Counted from the first letter of the stretch, positions 43,601 through 52,951 are shown. The stretch: DNA of 64,000 nucleotides from Acidobacteriota bacterium (GCA_003223215.1 QHYH01000098.1:62001-126000); one strand, 5' to 3'. Notes: generated from the sequence alone by a model not told the origin. Made by a program: numbers and translations.

Positions 43601-43645
43601 GGAGGAGTTTCTCCAGAGCGAGTTCCTCTCTCGAGAAACTCCTCC
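43601..43645 (-). terminator. hairpin after the lipoprotein gene
   Basis: GGAGGAGTTTCTC (43601-43613) pairs perfectly with GAGAAACTCCTCC (43633-43645), loop 19 bases. It lies just past the minus-strand stop at 43654; a further palindrome CCGCAGCTGCGG (43591-43602) abuts it. Confidence 0.55.
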
Positions 43646-43653
43646 TCTTCGCG

Positions 43654-44244
43654 TTAAGCTTTCGCCGGGATAGTGGCTGGTTTGGCTAGCTTAAACGTCA
43701 ACCGCGTCCTGGCTGAGAGTGTGGAATTGTCTTTCTTGTGCTTTCGAGCGTTGCTTCTCTCGCTCTTGTGCTTCGGTTGGACTTTGTCGGAAGGGCGACG
43801 CGTGTTCGTAGCCAAGTCGCAGTATATTCCATGGACGACGACAGACGAGAGAACCACCTTCAATTCGTGGTTCTTCGCCTCCGTGATGCGGCCGGTGACC
43901 TCAGCGCCTCGAGGAAGCACGGTCTTTCCGTCCACCTTGACGGGCCTGGCGATGCTGGCCGCGAAAGAATCACCCCAGTGATTCTTATCGCTGGCGAGGG
44001 TTTGGCCGACGGTCGCGGTGATCTCGGTGCCTTTCGGCAAGGTGACGAGGTGGAGTGGTTGCGTCGCATCGGCGAAGTCGCCAGCAGGGTTGTCTGTCGC
44101 GGCTCCGGAGGCAGCGCCGCCAGCAGCATGCACAGACTGGCGGCTGGCTACCATGCCGGGTTGGTTCGAGCACGCGGCCACGGTCAAGAAGCCGAGAACC
44201 GCGGCCGTAAGCGATAGTTTGCGATAGAGCTGAGAGTCAAACAT
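43654..44244 (-). CDS. putative lipoprotein with a SH3/TrbI-like beta domain
   Basis: 196 residues from ATG 44244, with AGGAGG seven bases upstream on the minus strand; the frame extends to 44496 without a ribosome site. A lipoprotein signal (LTAAVLGFLTVAACS) has the lipobox Cys at about residue 25. After a Ala/Gly-rich spacer comes a beta-rich segment (LPKGTEITATVGQTLASDKN, GDSFAASIARPVKVDGKTVL, PRGAEVTGRITEA). This recalls the domain of conjugation TrbI/VirB10-type and other proteins with 'LPKGT...LPRGAxVxGxV' pairs. A Lys/Arg-rich insertion precedes the last strand (TRLTFKLAKP). Role unknown; convergent with the permease remnants. Confidence 0.7.
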   Translation of the reverse strand: MFDSQLYRKLSLTAAVLGFLTVAACSNQPGMVASRQSVHAAGGAASGAATDNPAGDFADATQPLHLVTLPKGTEITATVGQTLASDKNHWGDSFAASIARPVKVDGKTVLPRGAEVTGRITEAKNHELKVVLSSVVVHGIYCDLATNTRRPSDKVQPKHKSERSNARKHKKDNSTLSARTRLTFKLAKPATIPAKA

Positions 44245-44948
44245 TGCACACCTCCTAGTACATACGTGAAGAAATGGGAGGAGGTGGCTGGGCAAACCCC
44301 TTCGCCGAATCAAACTGGGAAGTAATCTCAGGACTAGTGCGTATCCCAATGGACTCCCGTGTCTGTGGAAGATGTTCCGTCTCGGATGAGAGAAGTGATT
44401 CTTGCAGGACCCTGCCCAACAATATTGAGAAGCTTCCCACATTTTCGGAGCATCCCCGGGAACCTGGAACAGGGCTGGGTAGGATATCCGGTCCAATAAA
44501 TGTAGTCATTTGGAGGTGACAAGTCAATATCTGTTCTCTTTGTTGTTTCTTTGTTGTCCTTGTTCGTCTTAGCTTCCGTAGTGATTCGACGCGTGTGCGG
44601 AGGGGGGCGCGTATTTCGGCCGAGCACATCCATTTGAGTCGCGGGAGCGGGACCGGGGATAACAGGACATATCGGACCTGAGTTAGTCTCGAGAACTGCG
44701 GATGCGGTTCAAAGACAGACGCATTTCCATTTCGTATCTGACTGCATCAGAAGGCCTATACCTAATATTCCTTCCAACATTACATCGCAGCGCCCCGCAA
44801 GCAGCCTATCGATCTTCGGCCGACGTAACACCGCTCTGTCTCCGAGGAATGCGGTGCACGTCAAAAATGTTGGGACGCCGCTAAAACCAATGATTTTCAG
44901 AGACGACCACCCAGCGATGATTGCTGTCTGGCCGCATCCCTCGCGGGC
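44245..44948. other. intergenic region without recognisable gene
   Basis: About 700 bases between the lipoprotein and the kinase-like gene, both on the minus strand. Open frames on either strand are short and without ribosome sites or family features. A pyrimidine/TTGT-rich stretch (44525-44565) is notable but unexplained. Confidence 0.5.
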
Positions 44949-45764
44949 CTATTTTCTCTTCATTGGCGACGGCCGCTGCGGCACGTGCCGCAACTTGGAC
45001 GGGAGCGCTTTGAGACAATCCGCGATTTGCGCGGTGGTCCAGCGCAGCCCGGGATCTCGAAGCAAAGAATGCCGCGCGATGTCGAAGAAGGGCTGAGGAA
45101 TCGTGGGGGGAACGGTCGGATCGGTTTGCCTGTCCCGGTATGAAACGGGGGTCTGTTGCGTAAGTATTTCGACCAGCGTCACACCCAGAGACCAAACGTC
45201 ACTCGAAGGGGCAACCGGCGCGGAGCCTGCCTCGGGCGCGTCGTAAGCGTCAAGGGGGCGGTAGGCAGGGCGCGTCTCTCCGAGAGGCACAGCCGTGTCG
45301 CTTGAGAGCTTGAGTTGATCGCCGATGGCCATAATGTTTGAAGGTTTGATGTGAGAGTGGGCAAAGCCTTTGCTGTGGATGTGGCTGAGTGCGTCGAGGA
45401 GCGGTCCGAGCATTTCGTGAGCTTCTCTTTTGCTGAGTGGACGGTTGGGGAGAACTTGTCCGAGGTCCTGGTCAACGTATTCCATCACCCCGAAAACGAA
45501 ATCCACGCCGGCAAGCCGGCAGCGGCCGCCGGGTAGCAGGCGGAGGAGATTTGGATGACGAAGCTTCGCAGCGCGGTGCAACAGGGAGGTCTGAGAATCT
45601 GCGTTCCGGGAAGAACTAATGAATTTGATGGCGATAGTTTTTGGCTGCGGCGGGGGGGATTGCGTTAAGAAGACCGCACTATGGCTCGTGCTGCCCAAAA
45701 GCCTTTGCAGCGGGAACTTGTCGTGGAAAACTTGGCCCTCGAATTGTTTCCAGTCACCTGTCAT
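44949..45764 (-). CDS. Hanks-type kinase-fold protein, probable pseudokinase
   Basis: 271 residues. The N-lobe has the ATP-binding Lys (TIAIKFI, K47), and the hinge is FGVMEYVDQDLGQVL. The catalytic loop reads FAHSHIKPSNIM (135-145): the HRD Asp is replaced by His138, while the Lys and Asn of KPSN remain. The DFG position reads SSD (154-156). VWSLGVTLVEILTQ is the alpha-F helix with its usual Asp just before (SSDVW). Loss of both catalytic Asp residues indicates a pseudokinase with a scaffold or sensor role. The P-loop (LLGSTSHSAVF) also lacks the full GxGxxG. It ends soon after the fold, without a sensor domain. Confidence 0.8.
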   Translation of the reverse strand: MTGDWKQFEGQVFHDKFPLQRLLGSTSHSAVFLTQSPPPQPKTIAIKFISSSRNADSQTSLLHRAAKLRHPNLLRLLPGGRCRLAGVDFVFGVMEYVDQDLGQVLPNRPLSKREAHEMLGPLLDALSHIHSKGFAHSHIKPSNIMAIGDQLKLSSDTAVPLGETRPAYRPLDAYDAPEAGSAPVAPSSDVWSLGVTLVEILTQQTPVSYRDRQTDPTVPPTIPQPFFDIARHSLLRDPGLRWTTAQIADCLKALPSKLRHVPQRPSPMKRK

Positions 45765-46132
45765 GACTCATCCCCTAGACGCGCGTGACGCGAGCGCTCG
45801 ATTATTGATGGATCCCACTTTCGAAGGCTCCGCCCTCTGATCACGTGCAGTGGGTTGTGCAGCCAAGCTACAGCGAAAAGTTCGCGTGAATCGCTTGTTC
45901 CAGGTGCCGGGCACTGGCTTGACCAATTCTGCAAGAAAAGGCAGCGCGAGCACAAGGCTGGCGGCGCTATTTAGTCAAGGTCGGAACATCTCTCATAAGA
46001 TGAGCCAGCATTTTCTGGTGCGCGCAGTCGTCGAGCAACTCATAACAACTCAAGTGCTATCGTTTCCCGCCGAAGCAGTACAATGTGAGTTGGATCAGAG
46101 CAAGTGGATGTTTCGGCTGGCCTGAGGCGGCG
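45765..46132. other. intergenic region without recognisable gene
   Basis: Divergent space between the kinase-like gene (minus) and the broken cyclopropane synthase gene (plus). No convincing frame, RNA or repeat was seen. Confidence 0.4.
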
Positions 46133-46503
46133 ATGGGCCACCGTCGTAAAGCAAGAGATCATTTCCCGAGCGAAAGTGCCTTACCAAGGTCTCTCGACAA
46201 CCGCAAAGAGCAGGTGCAGAAGATCCTGTCCCTTGCCGAGATAAGGATCGGCGGAGGGCGTGAGTGGGACATTACGGTCAACAACAATGGGTTTTATTCC
46301 CGAGTTCTGCGGCACGGATCACTGGGCCTGGGCGAGTCCTATGTGGATGGCTGGTGGGATTGCCCGCGCTGGATCAGCTTTTTTCGAGAATCCTCAGCGC
46401 CAAGCTGGACCAAAACGCGCCCTGGGATTGGCGGCTGGCCCTGCAATGGGAGGGATTCGCTGGATTGCATCCCGGGGATTTTGCTGCAACTCTAGATGTA
46501 TGA
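46133..46503 (+). pseudogene. cfa: N-terminal fragment of cyclopropane-fatty-acyl-phospholipid synthase, frameshifted
   Basis: From ATG 46133 the text reads VQKILSLAEIRIGGGREWDI, TVNNNGFYSRVLRHGSLGLG, ESYVDGWWDC, the hallmark N-terminal domain of Cfa. After D-C at about 46362 the frame is wrong; adding one C moves to the frame PALDQLFSRILSAKLDQNAP and WDWRLALQWEGF, ending at 46501-46503. The whole SAM-binding methyltransferase domain (~270 residues) is absent. The fragment cannot be an active enzyme. Cfa methylenates unsaturated membrane lipids under stress. Confidence 0.8.
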
Positions 46504-47408
46504 GGTCCACAAGGCCATCTTCGGCAGGCAAGTGGGGCATGGTCCTCCTCGTAATCGCCGGCCAGAGCAATTGCGCTCCCGTCTCCGCCCCGGTCTCGCA
46601 TCTGCCGGCGAGGCTGCAACTGGACGCTACTCGACTGGCTCGTGAGGTATTCGGGAACGAAGTCCAGGCGCAAATCCACGATCAATCTCTGTGGTGTTAC
46701 CGCCAGTTGAAAGAAGACGCAGCCAAAGAAAAGCTCTTCGCCGTATGTGAGACAAACGACGGAGAAATTGACCGGCTCCTGGGAGTGAACGGCCAGGAAT
46801 TGAATCCCGAGCAGCGGCAAGCCGAGGATCAGCGCATTCAGAAAATGCTGGATGATCCGGACCAGATGCGGCAACAGAGGAAAAAGTCGGAGGAAGACGC
46901 CAAGCTGGAACGAGACCTATTGAAAATGTTCCCGGACGCCTGCCGATTTCAGTACGTCGGCATGCAGGGCAATCTCATCAAGCTGAAATTCACTCCCAAT
47001 CCTAATTTCCGTCCCTCGACTCGTGTCACGCAGGTCTTTCACCATATGGAGGGAAGCCTGCTGGTAGACGGTGAGCAGAAGCGCCTGGCGGAAATCGAAG
47101 GACAACTGACCAGCCCGGTGAAGTTCGGATGGGGATTGTTGGGGCACTTGGACAAGGGCGGCACGTTCCATGTCAAGCAGCAAGACATGGGATCGGGACA
47201 CTGGGAGTTGACGATGCTGGATGTCGAGATGAGTGGAAAAGAGCTGCTCTTCAAGACCATCGGCGTGCGAGAGAAGGAGATCGATACGGATTTTCGACGG
47301 GTACCAGAGGGCATCAGCCCCCACCAGGCCTTTGAGCTGCTCCGCCAGGAACGGCCGCTCGGGATGTGCGCCGAAGCTGACTGCAGCAAGGCCCAGGGCA
47401 CGCGTTGA
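46500..47408 (+). CDS. putative secreted or lipid-anchored protein of unknown function
   Basis: 302 residues from ATG 46500 (or ATG 46539). A short hydrophobic stretch MVLLVIAGQSNCAPVS could be a lipoprotein signal with its Cys about 12 residues after the second Met. The mature part is soluble: AREVFGNEVQAQ, then EDAAKEKLFAVCETNDGEID, then a beta-rich half (FRPSTRVTQVFHHMEGSLLV, GWGLLGHLDKGGTFHVKQQD) ending in DCSKAQGTR. I do not recognise the family, though the text is clearly coding. The start overlaps the cfa fragment, so promoter and upstream context may be disturbed. Confidence 0.65.
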   Translation: MRSTRPSSAGKWGMVLLVIAGQSNCAPVSAPVSHLPARLQLDATRLAREVFGNEVQAQIHDQSLWCYRQLKEDAAKEKLFAVCETNDGEIDRLLGVNGQELNPEQRQAEDQRIQKMLDDPDQMRQQRKKSEEDAKLERDLLKMFPDACRFQYVGMQGNLIKLKFTPNPNFRPSTRVTQVFHHMEGSLLVDGEQKRLAEIEGQLTSPVKFGWGLLGHLDKGGTFHVKQQDMGSGHWELTMLDVEMSGKELLFKTIGVREKEIDTDFRRVPEGISPHQAFELLRQERPLGMCAEADCSKAQGTR

Positions 47409-47620
47409 TCAAATGAACTTGCAGATGGCTCGGTCAGCTCGAAGTCGGGTTCAAGATCGATTTTCTGCGCTCAGAAAGCGTTCTTGGTACGTGAGCGCAA
47501 ACTGCATCAGCGCGCTGACGCATATCCGGAGAATTCCAACGGTTCAGCGATAAATAAGTTCGCGCGGTACACTAGCATTTCCATTCGCACGAAGAAACTG
47601 CGTGCCAAGGGAGATGCGAA

Positions 47621-47764
47621 ATGATCAAGTCGAAGTGGACTCGCCGCGAACTTCTTAAGACAGGGCTAGCTGCTTCCGCCTGCGGAAGCCGGGGACGATT
47701 CATGTACAAGCGAATTCGCCAGGGCTTGCGAGTGCAAGCATTGCAATTGCGGCGAACCCAGTGA
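47621..47764 (+). pseudogene. twin-arginine leader remnant
   Basis: A ribosome-site-like GGGAG 7 bases before ATG 47621 leads into MIKSKWTRRELLKTGLAASA, a textbook Tat signal start, but the frame stops after 47 codons with no mature domain. It probably is the 5' end of a deleted TAT-exported enzyme gene. Confidence 0.5.
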
Positions 47765-47807
47765 AACGGCGGCCTGCTATTTAGGGCTCTTGGCCGGTGA
47801 CATGAGA

Positions 47808-47834
47808 CAGGGGCGCAGCGGTGCTGCGCCCCTG
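47808..47834 (-). terminator. hairpin after the beta-propeller gene
   Basis: CAGGGGCGCAGC (47808-47819), GGT, GCTGCGCCCCTG (47823-47834): a perfect 12-base-pair stem 19 bases past the minus-strand stop at 47853. Confidence 0.65.
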
Positions 47835-47852
47835 CCAAGTTTGTCCGAGGGC

Positions 47853-48986
47853 CTACTTGCGGGCGTACTTTTTCACGTCCATGGTGAATTCCGCGCCGTA
47901 CATGTTGCCGCCAGCGTCGGCGGTAATGCCTTCCGGTCCTGTGGAATCGGCAGCAGCAGGGTAGGGTGCGGCGTCGGGCACGAAATACTTTACCGAACCG
48001 TCTTTGGCGCTGCCAATGCGAATGCCGCGGCGGCAGCCAGGATTGTACCCATAACCGGGCTCGCCATTGCGAGACTCGGAATCGGCCACGTAGATCACAT
48101 CGTTCTTATCGATGTAAATGCCGCTGGGCCGGCCGAACTGCTTCCATTCGGCGATGAAATGCCCATCCTGATCAAAGATCTGGATGCGGTTGTTCTGGCG
48201 ATCGCCGACGAATAAGCGGCCCTGCGAATCGAAGGCCAGCGTGTGCGGGCAATCGAATTCGCTGATGCCCGTTCCTTTTTTGCCCCAGGCCTTGAGGAAC
48301 TTGCCGTGCGCGTCGAATTTCATGATGCGGGCATTGTCGGCAGGTTTCTCGCCGTGGCCGTCAGCCACGAAAATATCGCCGTTGGGAGCAACCGCGACTT
48401 CGGTTGGCTGGTCAAAAGTATCCAAACCGGGTCCCGACACTCCGGCTTTGCCAAGAGTCAGAAGGATTTTGCCGCTCTGGTCGAATTTGAAGACTTGCTG
48501 GCCCCTGCCGTCTTTGATTCCGTTGTCGGCCACCCAGAGATTGCCGTGGTGGTCTACGGTAATCTTGTGGGGACTCACAAACAGTCCTTTGCCAAAGCCC
48601 TTCAGGAACTTGCCGGAGGGATCGAATTCAAGAATGGGATCGAGTGGAGAGTCGGCGCAATTGGTGCCGCGCGAACCGTGAGCGCCGCAGCGATCGATGG
48701 CCCAGATGTTGCCGTCCGGCCCGACGGCGATGCCGGCCGTAGAGCCCCATTTTCTCCCGTCTGGGAGTTGGCCCCAGCTGACCCCGAGAAGATAGGGGTT
48801 TGGGAGATTGTTCGGAGCGCCAAGAGGCGACGCCGCCGGCGGTGGCTCCGTCGGAATCGCCGCGTTCTTCGAAGAGCCGGGGGATTGCGGGCGGGCAAAC
48901 CCCGCCGAGCCGACAAAGGCTCCAATCGCCAGGAACAGGGAAGCCAAGCCAATCACAGATGTATTCGCGAGGCGAGAAGGGTCCAT
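47853..48986 (-). CDS. exported NHL-repeat six-bladed beta-propeller protein
   Basis: 377 residues from ATG 48986 (AGGAG upstream on the minus strand). N-terminal membrane/signal segment (VIGLASLFLAIGAFVGSAGF) and a Pro/Ala linker, then NHL-type units: GIAVGPDGNIWAIDRCG, KITVDHHGNLWVADNG, EVAVAPNGDIFVADGHG, TLAFDSQGRLFVGDRQNNRI, GIYIDKNDVIYVADSESRN, GITADAGGNMYGAEF. Each unit is a four-stranded blade. The fold resembles peptidyl-alpha-hydroxyglycine lyase-like and SMP-30-like propellers widely used as extracellular binding or lyase modules; the ligand is unknown. Divergent from the acyl-CoA dehydrogenase gene. Confidence 0.85.
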   Translation of the reverse strand: MDPSRLANTSVIGLASLFLAIGAFVGSAGFARPQSPGSSKNAAIPTEPPPAASPLGAPNNLPNPYLLGVSWGQLPDGRKWGSTAGIAVGPDGNIWAIDRCGAHGSRGTNCADSPLDPILEFDPSGKFLKGFGKGLFVSPHKITVDHHGNLWVADNGIKDGRGQQVFKFDQSGKILLTLGKAGVSGPGLDTFDQPTEVAVAPNGDIFVADGHGEKPADNARIMKFDAHGKFLKAWGKKGTGISEFDCPHTLAFDSQGRLFVGDRQNNRIQIFDQDGHFIAEWKQFGRPSGIYIDKNDVIYVADSESRNGEPGYGYNPGCRRGIRIGSAKDGSVKYFVPDAAPYPAAADSTGPEGITADAGGNMYGAEFTMDVKKYARK

Positions 48987-49211
48987 TGCATTTTCTCCTC
49001 TGAAAGAAAACAACAAATTTTGCCTCCGACAATAGAATCAACTCTTGGATATAGCAAGCCCTCCTAGCGTGGATACGCGTCTGAACGGCGCGCCCGGTAG
49101 CGGTCGCCGAAGTTCCGTTCGCACTGAACGAAGGCACGTCAAGTGATACCTTCCTCTTGAAGCGTCGGGCGTGCCGCAATTCCCATGAATCTCAAAGGGT
49201 ACCGGTGTGTC

Positions 49212-49240
49212 GTGACTCGCCAGCGGCGGTTGTATATAAT
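49212..49240 (+). promoter_or_regulatory. putative promoter of the acyl-CoA dehydrogenase-MaoC pair
   Basis: A perfect TATAAT at 49235-49240 with a weak GTGACT -35 (49212-49217) at 17-base spacing. Confidence 0.5.
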
Positions 49241-49346
49241 CGCGCGAAAAATGGCTCTCTAGGGCAACGGTGCAACCGTGAGCCGCAAACCAGGGATGAG
49301 CAAAAGGGCCGTAGGTCCAAGCCCGGGTGAGTTTGAGGCATACCCG

Positions 49347-50573
49347 ATGGACTTTGCATTCAGCGAAAAGACGAAGGAATTCGAACGCCGCTTGCTGGCG
49401 TTCATGGACGAGCACATTTATCCAAATGAGCCCCGCTATTACGAGCAGACAGAGCGCAACCGGTGGCAGCCAACGAGGATCATCGAAGAATTGAAACCGA
49501 AGGCGCGCACGGCGGGATTGTGGAACCTCTTCCTGCCGGATGACGAAAATGGCGCGGGGTTGACGAACCTGGAATACGCGCCGTTGTGCGAGGTCATGGG
49601 CCGAAGCCCGGTGGCACCGGAAGTTTTCAATTGTTCTGCACCCGATACCGGGAACATGGAGGTGCTGGCGCGTTACGGCACACCGGAGCAGAAGGAACGG
49701 TGGTTGAAGCCGCTGCTTGCAGGAGAGATTCGTTCGTGTTTCGCGATGACGGAGCCGGGCGTGGCGTCTTCGGATGCGACCAATATCAGTGCGAGGATCG
49801 CGCGCGAGGGGAACGAATATGTGATCAACGGGCGAAAGTGGTGGGCTTCCGGCGGCGGCGATCCGCGCTGCAAGATTGCCATCTTCATGGGGAAGACGGA
49901 CTCGACCGCTGCCGCGTACAAACAACAATCGATGATTCTGGTGCCTATGGATTTGCCCGGCGTGAAAATAATTCGATTGTTGAAAGTGTTCGGGTACGAC
50001 CACGCGCCGCACGGCCATGCCGAGATTACCTTTGAAAATGTCCGCGTGCCGGCATCGCATCTGTTGCTTGGCGAAGGACGCGGATTTGAAATCGCACAGG
50101 GACGATTAGGGCCGGGACGGATTCATCATTGCATGCGATGCGTCGGCGTGGCGGAGCGCGCGCTTGAACTGATGTGCAAACGCGTGCAGTCGCGCGTGGC
50201 GTTTGGCAAGACCCTCGCGGAACAGGGAACGATTCGCGCGGGCATCGCGAAATCGCGGATGGAGATCGACCAGGCGCGGCTGCTGACATTGAAGGCCGCG
50301 CACATGATGGACACGGTGGGAAACAAGACCGCGCGCACGGAAATTGCAATGATCAAGGTGGTTGCGCCGAACGTTACGCTGCGCGTGCTGGATCGCGCGA
50401 TCCAGGCGCACGGCGGAGCGGGTGTTTCCGAGGATACGTTTCTCGCGAGCGCCTGGGCCAACGTGCGCACGCTGCGGCTGGCAGACGGACCCGATGAAGT
50501 GCACACCGAATCGATCGCGAAATGGGAGCTTGGGAAATGGGGCAAGCCCCAGCCGCAATCGACCACGCAATAG
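49347..50573 (+). CDS. acyl-CoA dehydrogenase (ACAD10/11-like)
   Basis: 408 residues from ATG 49347, with a GAGG 8 bases upstream; GTG 49278 is an alternative. FAD/acyl-CoA dehydrogenase hallmarks: [97 protein letters not shown]. The [11 protein letters not shown] and WWASGG patterns fit the ACAD10/11-like branch. It oxidises acyl-CoA to enoyl-CoA, passing electrons to ETF. First of a two-gene unit with the MaoC hydratase; a phosphotransferase of the ACAD10 type is encoded convergently next door. Confidence 0.92.
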   Translation: MDFAFSEKTKEFERRLLAFMDEHIYPNEPRYYEQTERNRWQPTRIIEELKPKARTAGLWNLFLPDDENGAGLTNLEYAPLCEVMGRSPVAPEVFNCSAPDTGNMEVLARYGTPEQKERWLKPLLAGEIRSCFAMTEPGVASSDATNISARIAREGNEYVINGRKWWASGGGDPRCKIAIFMGKTDSTAAAYKQQSMILVPMDLPGVKIIRLLKVFGYDHAPHGHAEITFENVRVPASHLLLGEGRGFEIAQGRLGPGRIHHCMRCVGVAERALELMCKRVQSRVAFGKTLAEQGTIRAGIAKSRMEIDQARLLTLKAAHMMDTVGNKTARTEIAMIKVVAPNVTLRVLDRAIQAHGGAGVSEDTFLASAWANVRTLRLADGPDEVHTESIAKWELGKWGKPQPQSTTQ

Positions 50574-50619
50574 TTGCCGGCCCATTTCAAGCGCAGAACA
50601 TGTCTTCGATGGAGGTGCG

Positions 50620-51084
50620 ATGGCGGTGCTCGGAGTTGAGACGCTCGAGGCATTAAAGCAGTACGTCGGAAAAGAAATCGGCGTCAGCGAATGGCTGGCC
50701 GTTACCCAGGAACGAATAAACCAGTTTGCGGAGGCGACCGAGGACCGGCAGTGGATTCACGTAGATCCCGAACGTGCCACGCGCGAATCACCTTACCATG
50801 CGACCATCGCTCATGGATTCCTGACCCTTTCGCTCATCAGTCGTCTCATGAAGGATGCGATTCGAATTGGCAGCGGCATTCGGCTGGCAGTCAATTACGG
50901 ACTGAATCGGGTGCGCTTTCCTTGTCCCGTGCACGCAGGCTCAAGAATTCGTGGCCGTTTCAGCTTGCTTGCCATGCGGGATTGCGTAGACGCCCGGGAA
51001 GTTGTGCTTTCCTGCTCCGTGGAATGCGAAGGCAGTGAAAAGCCGTGCTGCGTAGCGGAGTGGATTGTACGGTATTACAAATGA
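50620..51084 (+). CDS. MaoC-like (R)-specific enoyl-CoA hydratase
   Basis: 154 residues from ATG 50620, with GGAGGT 3 bases upstream (a short spacing). Hot-dog fold with the hydratase-2 motif: TQERINQFAEATEDRQWIHV, DPERA, PYHATIAHGFLTLSLISRLM. The catalytic D-x5-H is preserved as the Asp of AEATEDRQWIH and the following His. It hydrates trans-2-enoyl-CoA. It follows the dehydrogenase after 46 bases and is probably co-transcribed. The stop lies 61 bases from the convergent phosphotransferase gene. Confidence 0.88.
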   Translation: MAVLGVETLEALKQYVGKEIGVSEWLAVTQERINQFAEATEDRQWIHVDPERATRESPYHATIAHGFLTLSLISRLMKDAIRIGSGIRLAVNYGLNRVRFPCPVHAGSRIRGRFSLLAMRDCVDAREVVLSCSVECEGSEKPCCVAEWIVRYYK

Positions 51085-51145
51085 GCAGCGGCCGAGGGGA
51101 GATTCGAGTTGCGGATTCGTCCGGCGAAAACAGCGAACTTGGCGG

Positions 51146-52213
51146 CTAGATCTTCCCTGATTGTGCGCTTTGCCAGGAATGCCGCAAAAGAGTGCGAACA
51201 ACTTCCGGCATGACGGCAAAGCGGGAATCTCTCGTCAGTCCAACGTGGAAGCGGTAATAAATCTGCTGCACGATGACCGCGACCTTGAAGCGCGCAAAGA
51301 CTACGTAGAAGACCATATTCGAAACATCGCGGCCCGCGGTTTGCGCGTAGCGCTCCACCAGCTCGTTCCGCGTCATGCAGCCGCGATAGGCGGTCGGCCC
51401 CCAGCGCAATTTCTGCAAGTCCTCCGAGTCGCCCGCCTCCACCCAATAGGCCAAAGTAGTTCCCAGGTCGCTGAGCGGGTCGCCGAGCGTGCACATCTCC
51501 CAATCCAAGACGCCAATGATTTTGGTGAGGTCCTCCGGATGGAGAATGACATTGTCAAATTTGTAGTCGTTGTGAATGAGCGTGGCGTAACTCGAAGAAG
51601 GCATGTTCTGCTGCATCCAAGACGAGACTCGATCGACCTCGGGGAGATCGTGAGTTTTCGATCCGTGGTAGCGTTCTATCCAGCCGCGAACTTGACGCTC
51701 GAGATAGCCCTGGGGCTTGCCGAGATCGGCGAGGCCGACCGCAGCGTAATCGATGCTGTGGAGATGCGCAAGATTGTCGATAAATGACCCGCAGAGTCTG
51801 TGAGCAGTGTCCGGGGTGAAGGGAAGGCCGGAGGGAGGATCTTTGCGAAGAATAATTCCACTGATGGGTTCCATTAGGTAAAACGGAGCGCCGAGGACCG
51901 AGGAATCGTCGCAGTAAAGGAGAACCTTGGGCGCGGGCCGATAGGCATGGTGAAGTTTTGAGAGGACGTGGAACTCGCGCTCCATGTCATGAGCCGACTT
52001 GACTTTGCTGCCGAAAGGAGGTCGGCGCAGGACCATTCTTCGACGACCAAGCTCGACGCAATAGGTGAGATTCGAATGACCGCTGGGAAATTGCGAGACG
52101 CTCGGATGTTCTGCCTCACCGGGAAAATGCGAACGCAGAAAAGACTCAAGCTTACTGACGTCGAGCTCCTCCCCGGCCCGGAGGGAAGTGGGTCTGTCGC
52201 GGAAGTCGGTCAT
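51146..52213 (-). CDS. APH-family phosphotransferase (ACAD10 N-terminal-like)
   Basis: 355 residues from ATG 52213 (frame open to 52231). Kinase-like fold: FPSGHSNLTYCVEL (nucleotide loop), RRMVLRRPPFG (Lys/Arg position), ATLIHNDYKFDNVILHP with the HxDxxxxN catalytic loop, and GVLDWEMCTLGDPLSDLG with the metal-binding Asp. This branch is fused to acyl-CoA dehydrogenase in mammalian ACAD10 and phosphorylates 4-hydroxyacyl-CoA in the known beta-oxidation side route. Here it is last of a seven-gene minus-strand series for acyl-CoA metabolism. Confidence 0.88.
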   Translation of the reverse strand: MTDFRDRPTSLRAGEELDVSKLESFLRSHFPGEAEHPSVSQFPSGHSNLTYCVELGRRRMVLRRPPFGSKVKSAHDMEREFHVLSKLHHAYRPAPKVLLYCDDSSVLGAPFYLMEPISGIILRKDPPSGLPFTPDTAHRLCGSFIDNLAHLHSIDYAAVGLADLGKPQGYLERQVRGWIERYHGSKTHDLPEVDRVSSWMQQNMPSSSYATLIHNDYKFDNVILHPEDLTKIIGVLDWEMCTLGDPLSDLGTTLAYWVEAGDSEDLQKLRWGPTAYRGCMTRNELVERYAQTAGRDVSNMVFYVVFARFKVAVIVQQIYYRFHVGLTRDSRFAVMPEVVRTLLRHSWQSAQSGKI

Positions 52214-52231
52214 TTTCGTCTGTACTCGCAC

Positions 52232-52951
52232 CTACCTGTAAGTGAGCAGGGATTCATCGTCCAGATGAGGAAATACGTTAAAGGAGCTGAGCGTAAACCG
52301 ATCGGCCGAAAATAAGAATTCGCTGAACGAACAGTTTCGAGACATCCAGGCGACACGCAGAGTGTCTTCGGCGGAAAGATGCAGAGCGCGCTTGACGGCC
52401 ACACTGATGGGGCCACCGGAGGTGAAGATGGCGTCGCTTTCCCCTTTGCAGGATTTGACAAGAAACGCCGATAGGGCCCGATTCACACGGGCGCAAAAGT
52501 CCCGCCAGGACTCCGCAGTGGGTGGCCTAATCCCACCGCCGACCCACATCGAGATTACCGCCTCGAACAAGCGCTGGAAACTAGCACGTTTGGCTACATC
52601 GTCGCTTGCGCATTGCAGGGCGCTATGCAACTCTCGAATCTTGGGATTATTTGCAAGCAGTTCAGGAAGACTCTCGGAAAGCACTGCTTCTCCCTGGAAT
52701 TCATCGAATTCACTAGCGATCGTCGGGGGAGGGAAGTCGCGGCCGGCTTTCCGATAAGCCTCGCTGACGAGTTGTGCGGTGTGCCGATGGCGGATCGCCG
52801 GTCCACTGCAGACGCGGTCAAAAAAGACGTTGCGGTGAGCCCAGTATTCTCCGAGCAGGCGAGCCTGCTTTTCTCCTAGTGCGGAGAGCTGGTCGTAGTT
52901 TTGCGATAGAAACGCGGCCTGCGCATGACGAACTAAATATAAACGCCCCAT
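52232..52951 (-). CDS. histidine phosphatase family protein
   Basis: 239 residues from ATG 52951 (an upstream start at 52966 is possible). The active-site RHG-type motif is RLYLVRHAQAAF with the phospho-accepting His; partner residues are in RVCSGPAIRHRHTA (Arg) and FDEFQGE (Glu), with the second His region replaced by FTSGGPISVAVKRAL. The canonical second His (usually ...VSHG...) reads TSGG here, so activity may be altered. Nearly abutting the phosphotransferase gene downstream, which suggests co-translation. Confidence 0.82.
   Translation of the reverse strand: MGRLYLVRHAQAAFLSQNYDQLSALGEKQARLLGEYWAHRNVFFDRVCSGPAIRHRHTAQLVSEAYRKAGRDFPPPTIASEFDEFQGEAVLSESLPELLANNPKIRELHSALQCASDDVAKRASFQRLFEAVISMWVGGGIRPPTAESWRDFCARVNRALSAFLVKSCKGESDAIFTSGGPISVAVKRALHLSAEDTLRVAWMSRNCSFSEFLFSADRFTLSSFNVFPHLDDESLLTYR

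Noticed and set aside
43738-44217. 159-codon plus-strand frame opposite the lipoprotein gene
   Set aside because: The minus strand has an AGGAGG, a lipobox signal and a domain; the plus frame is a shadow.
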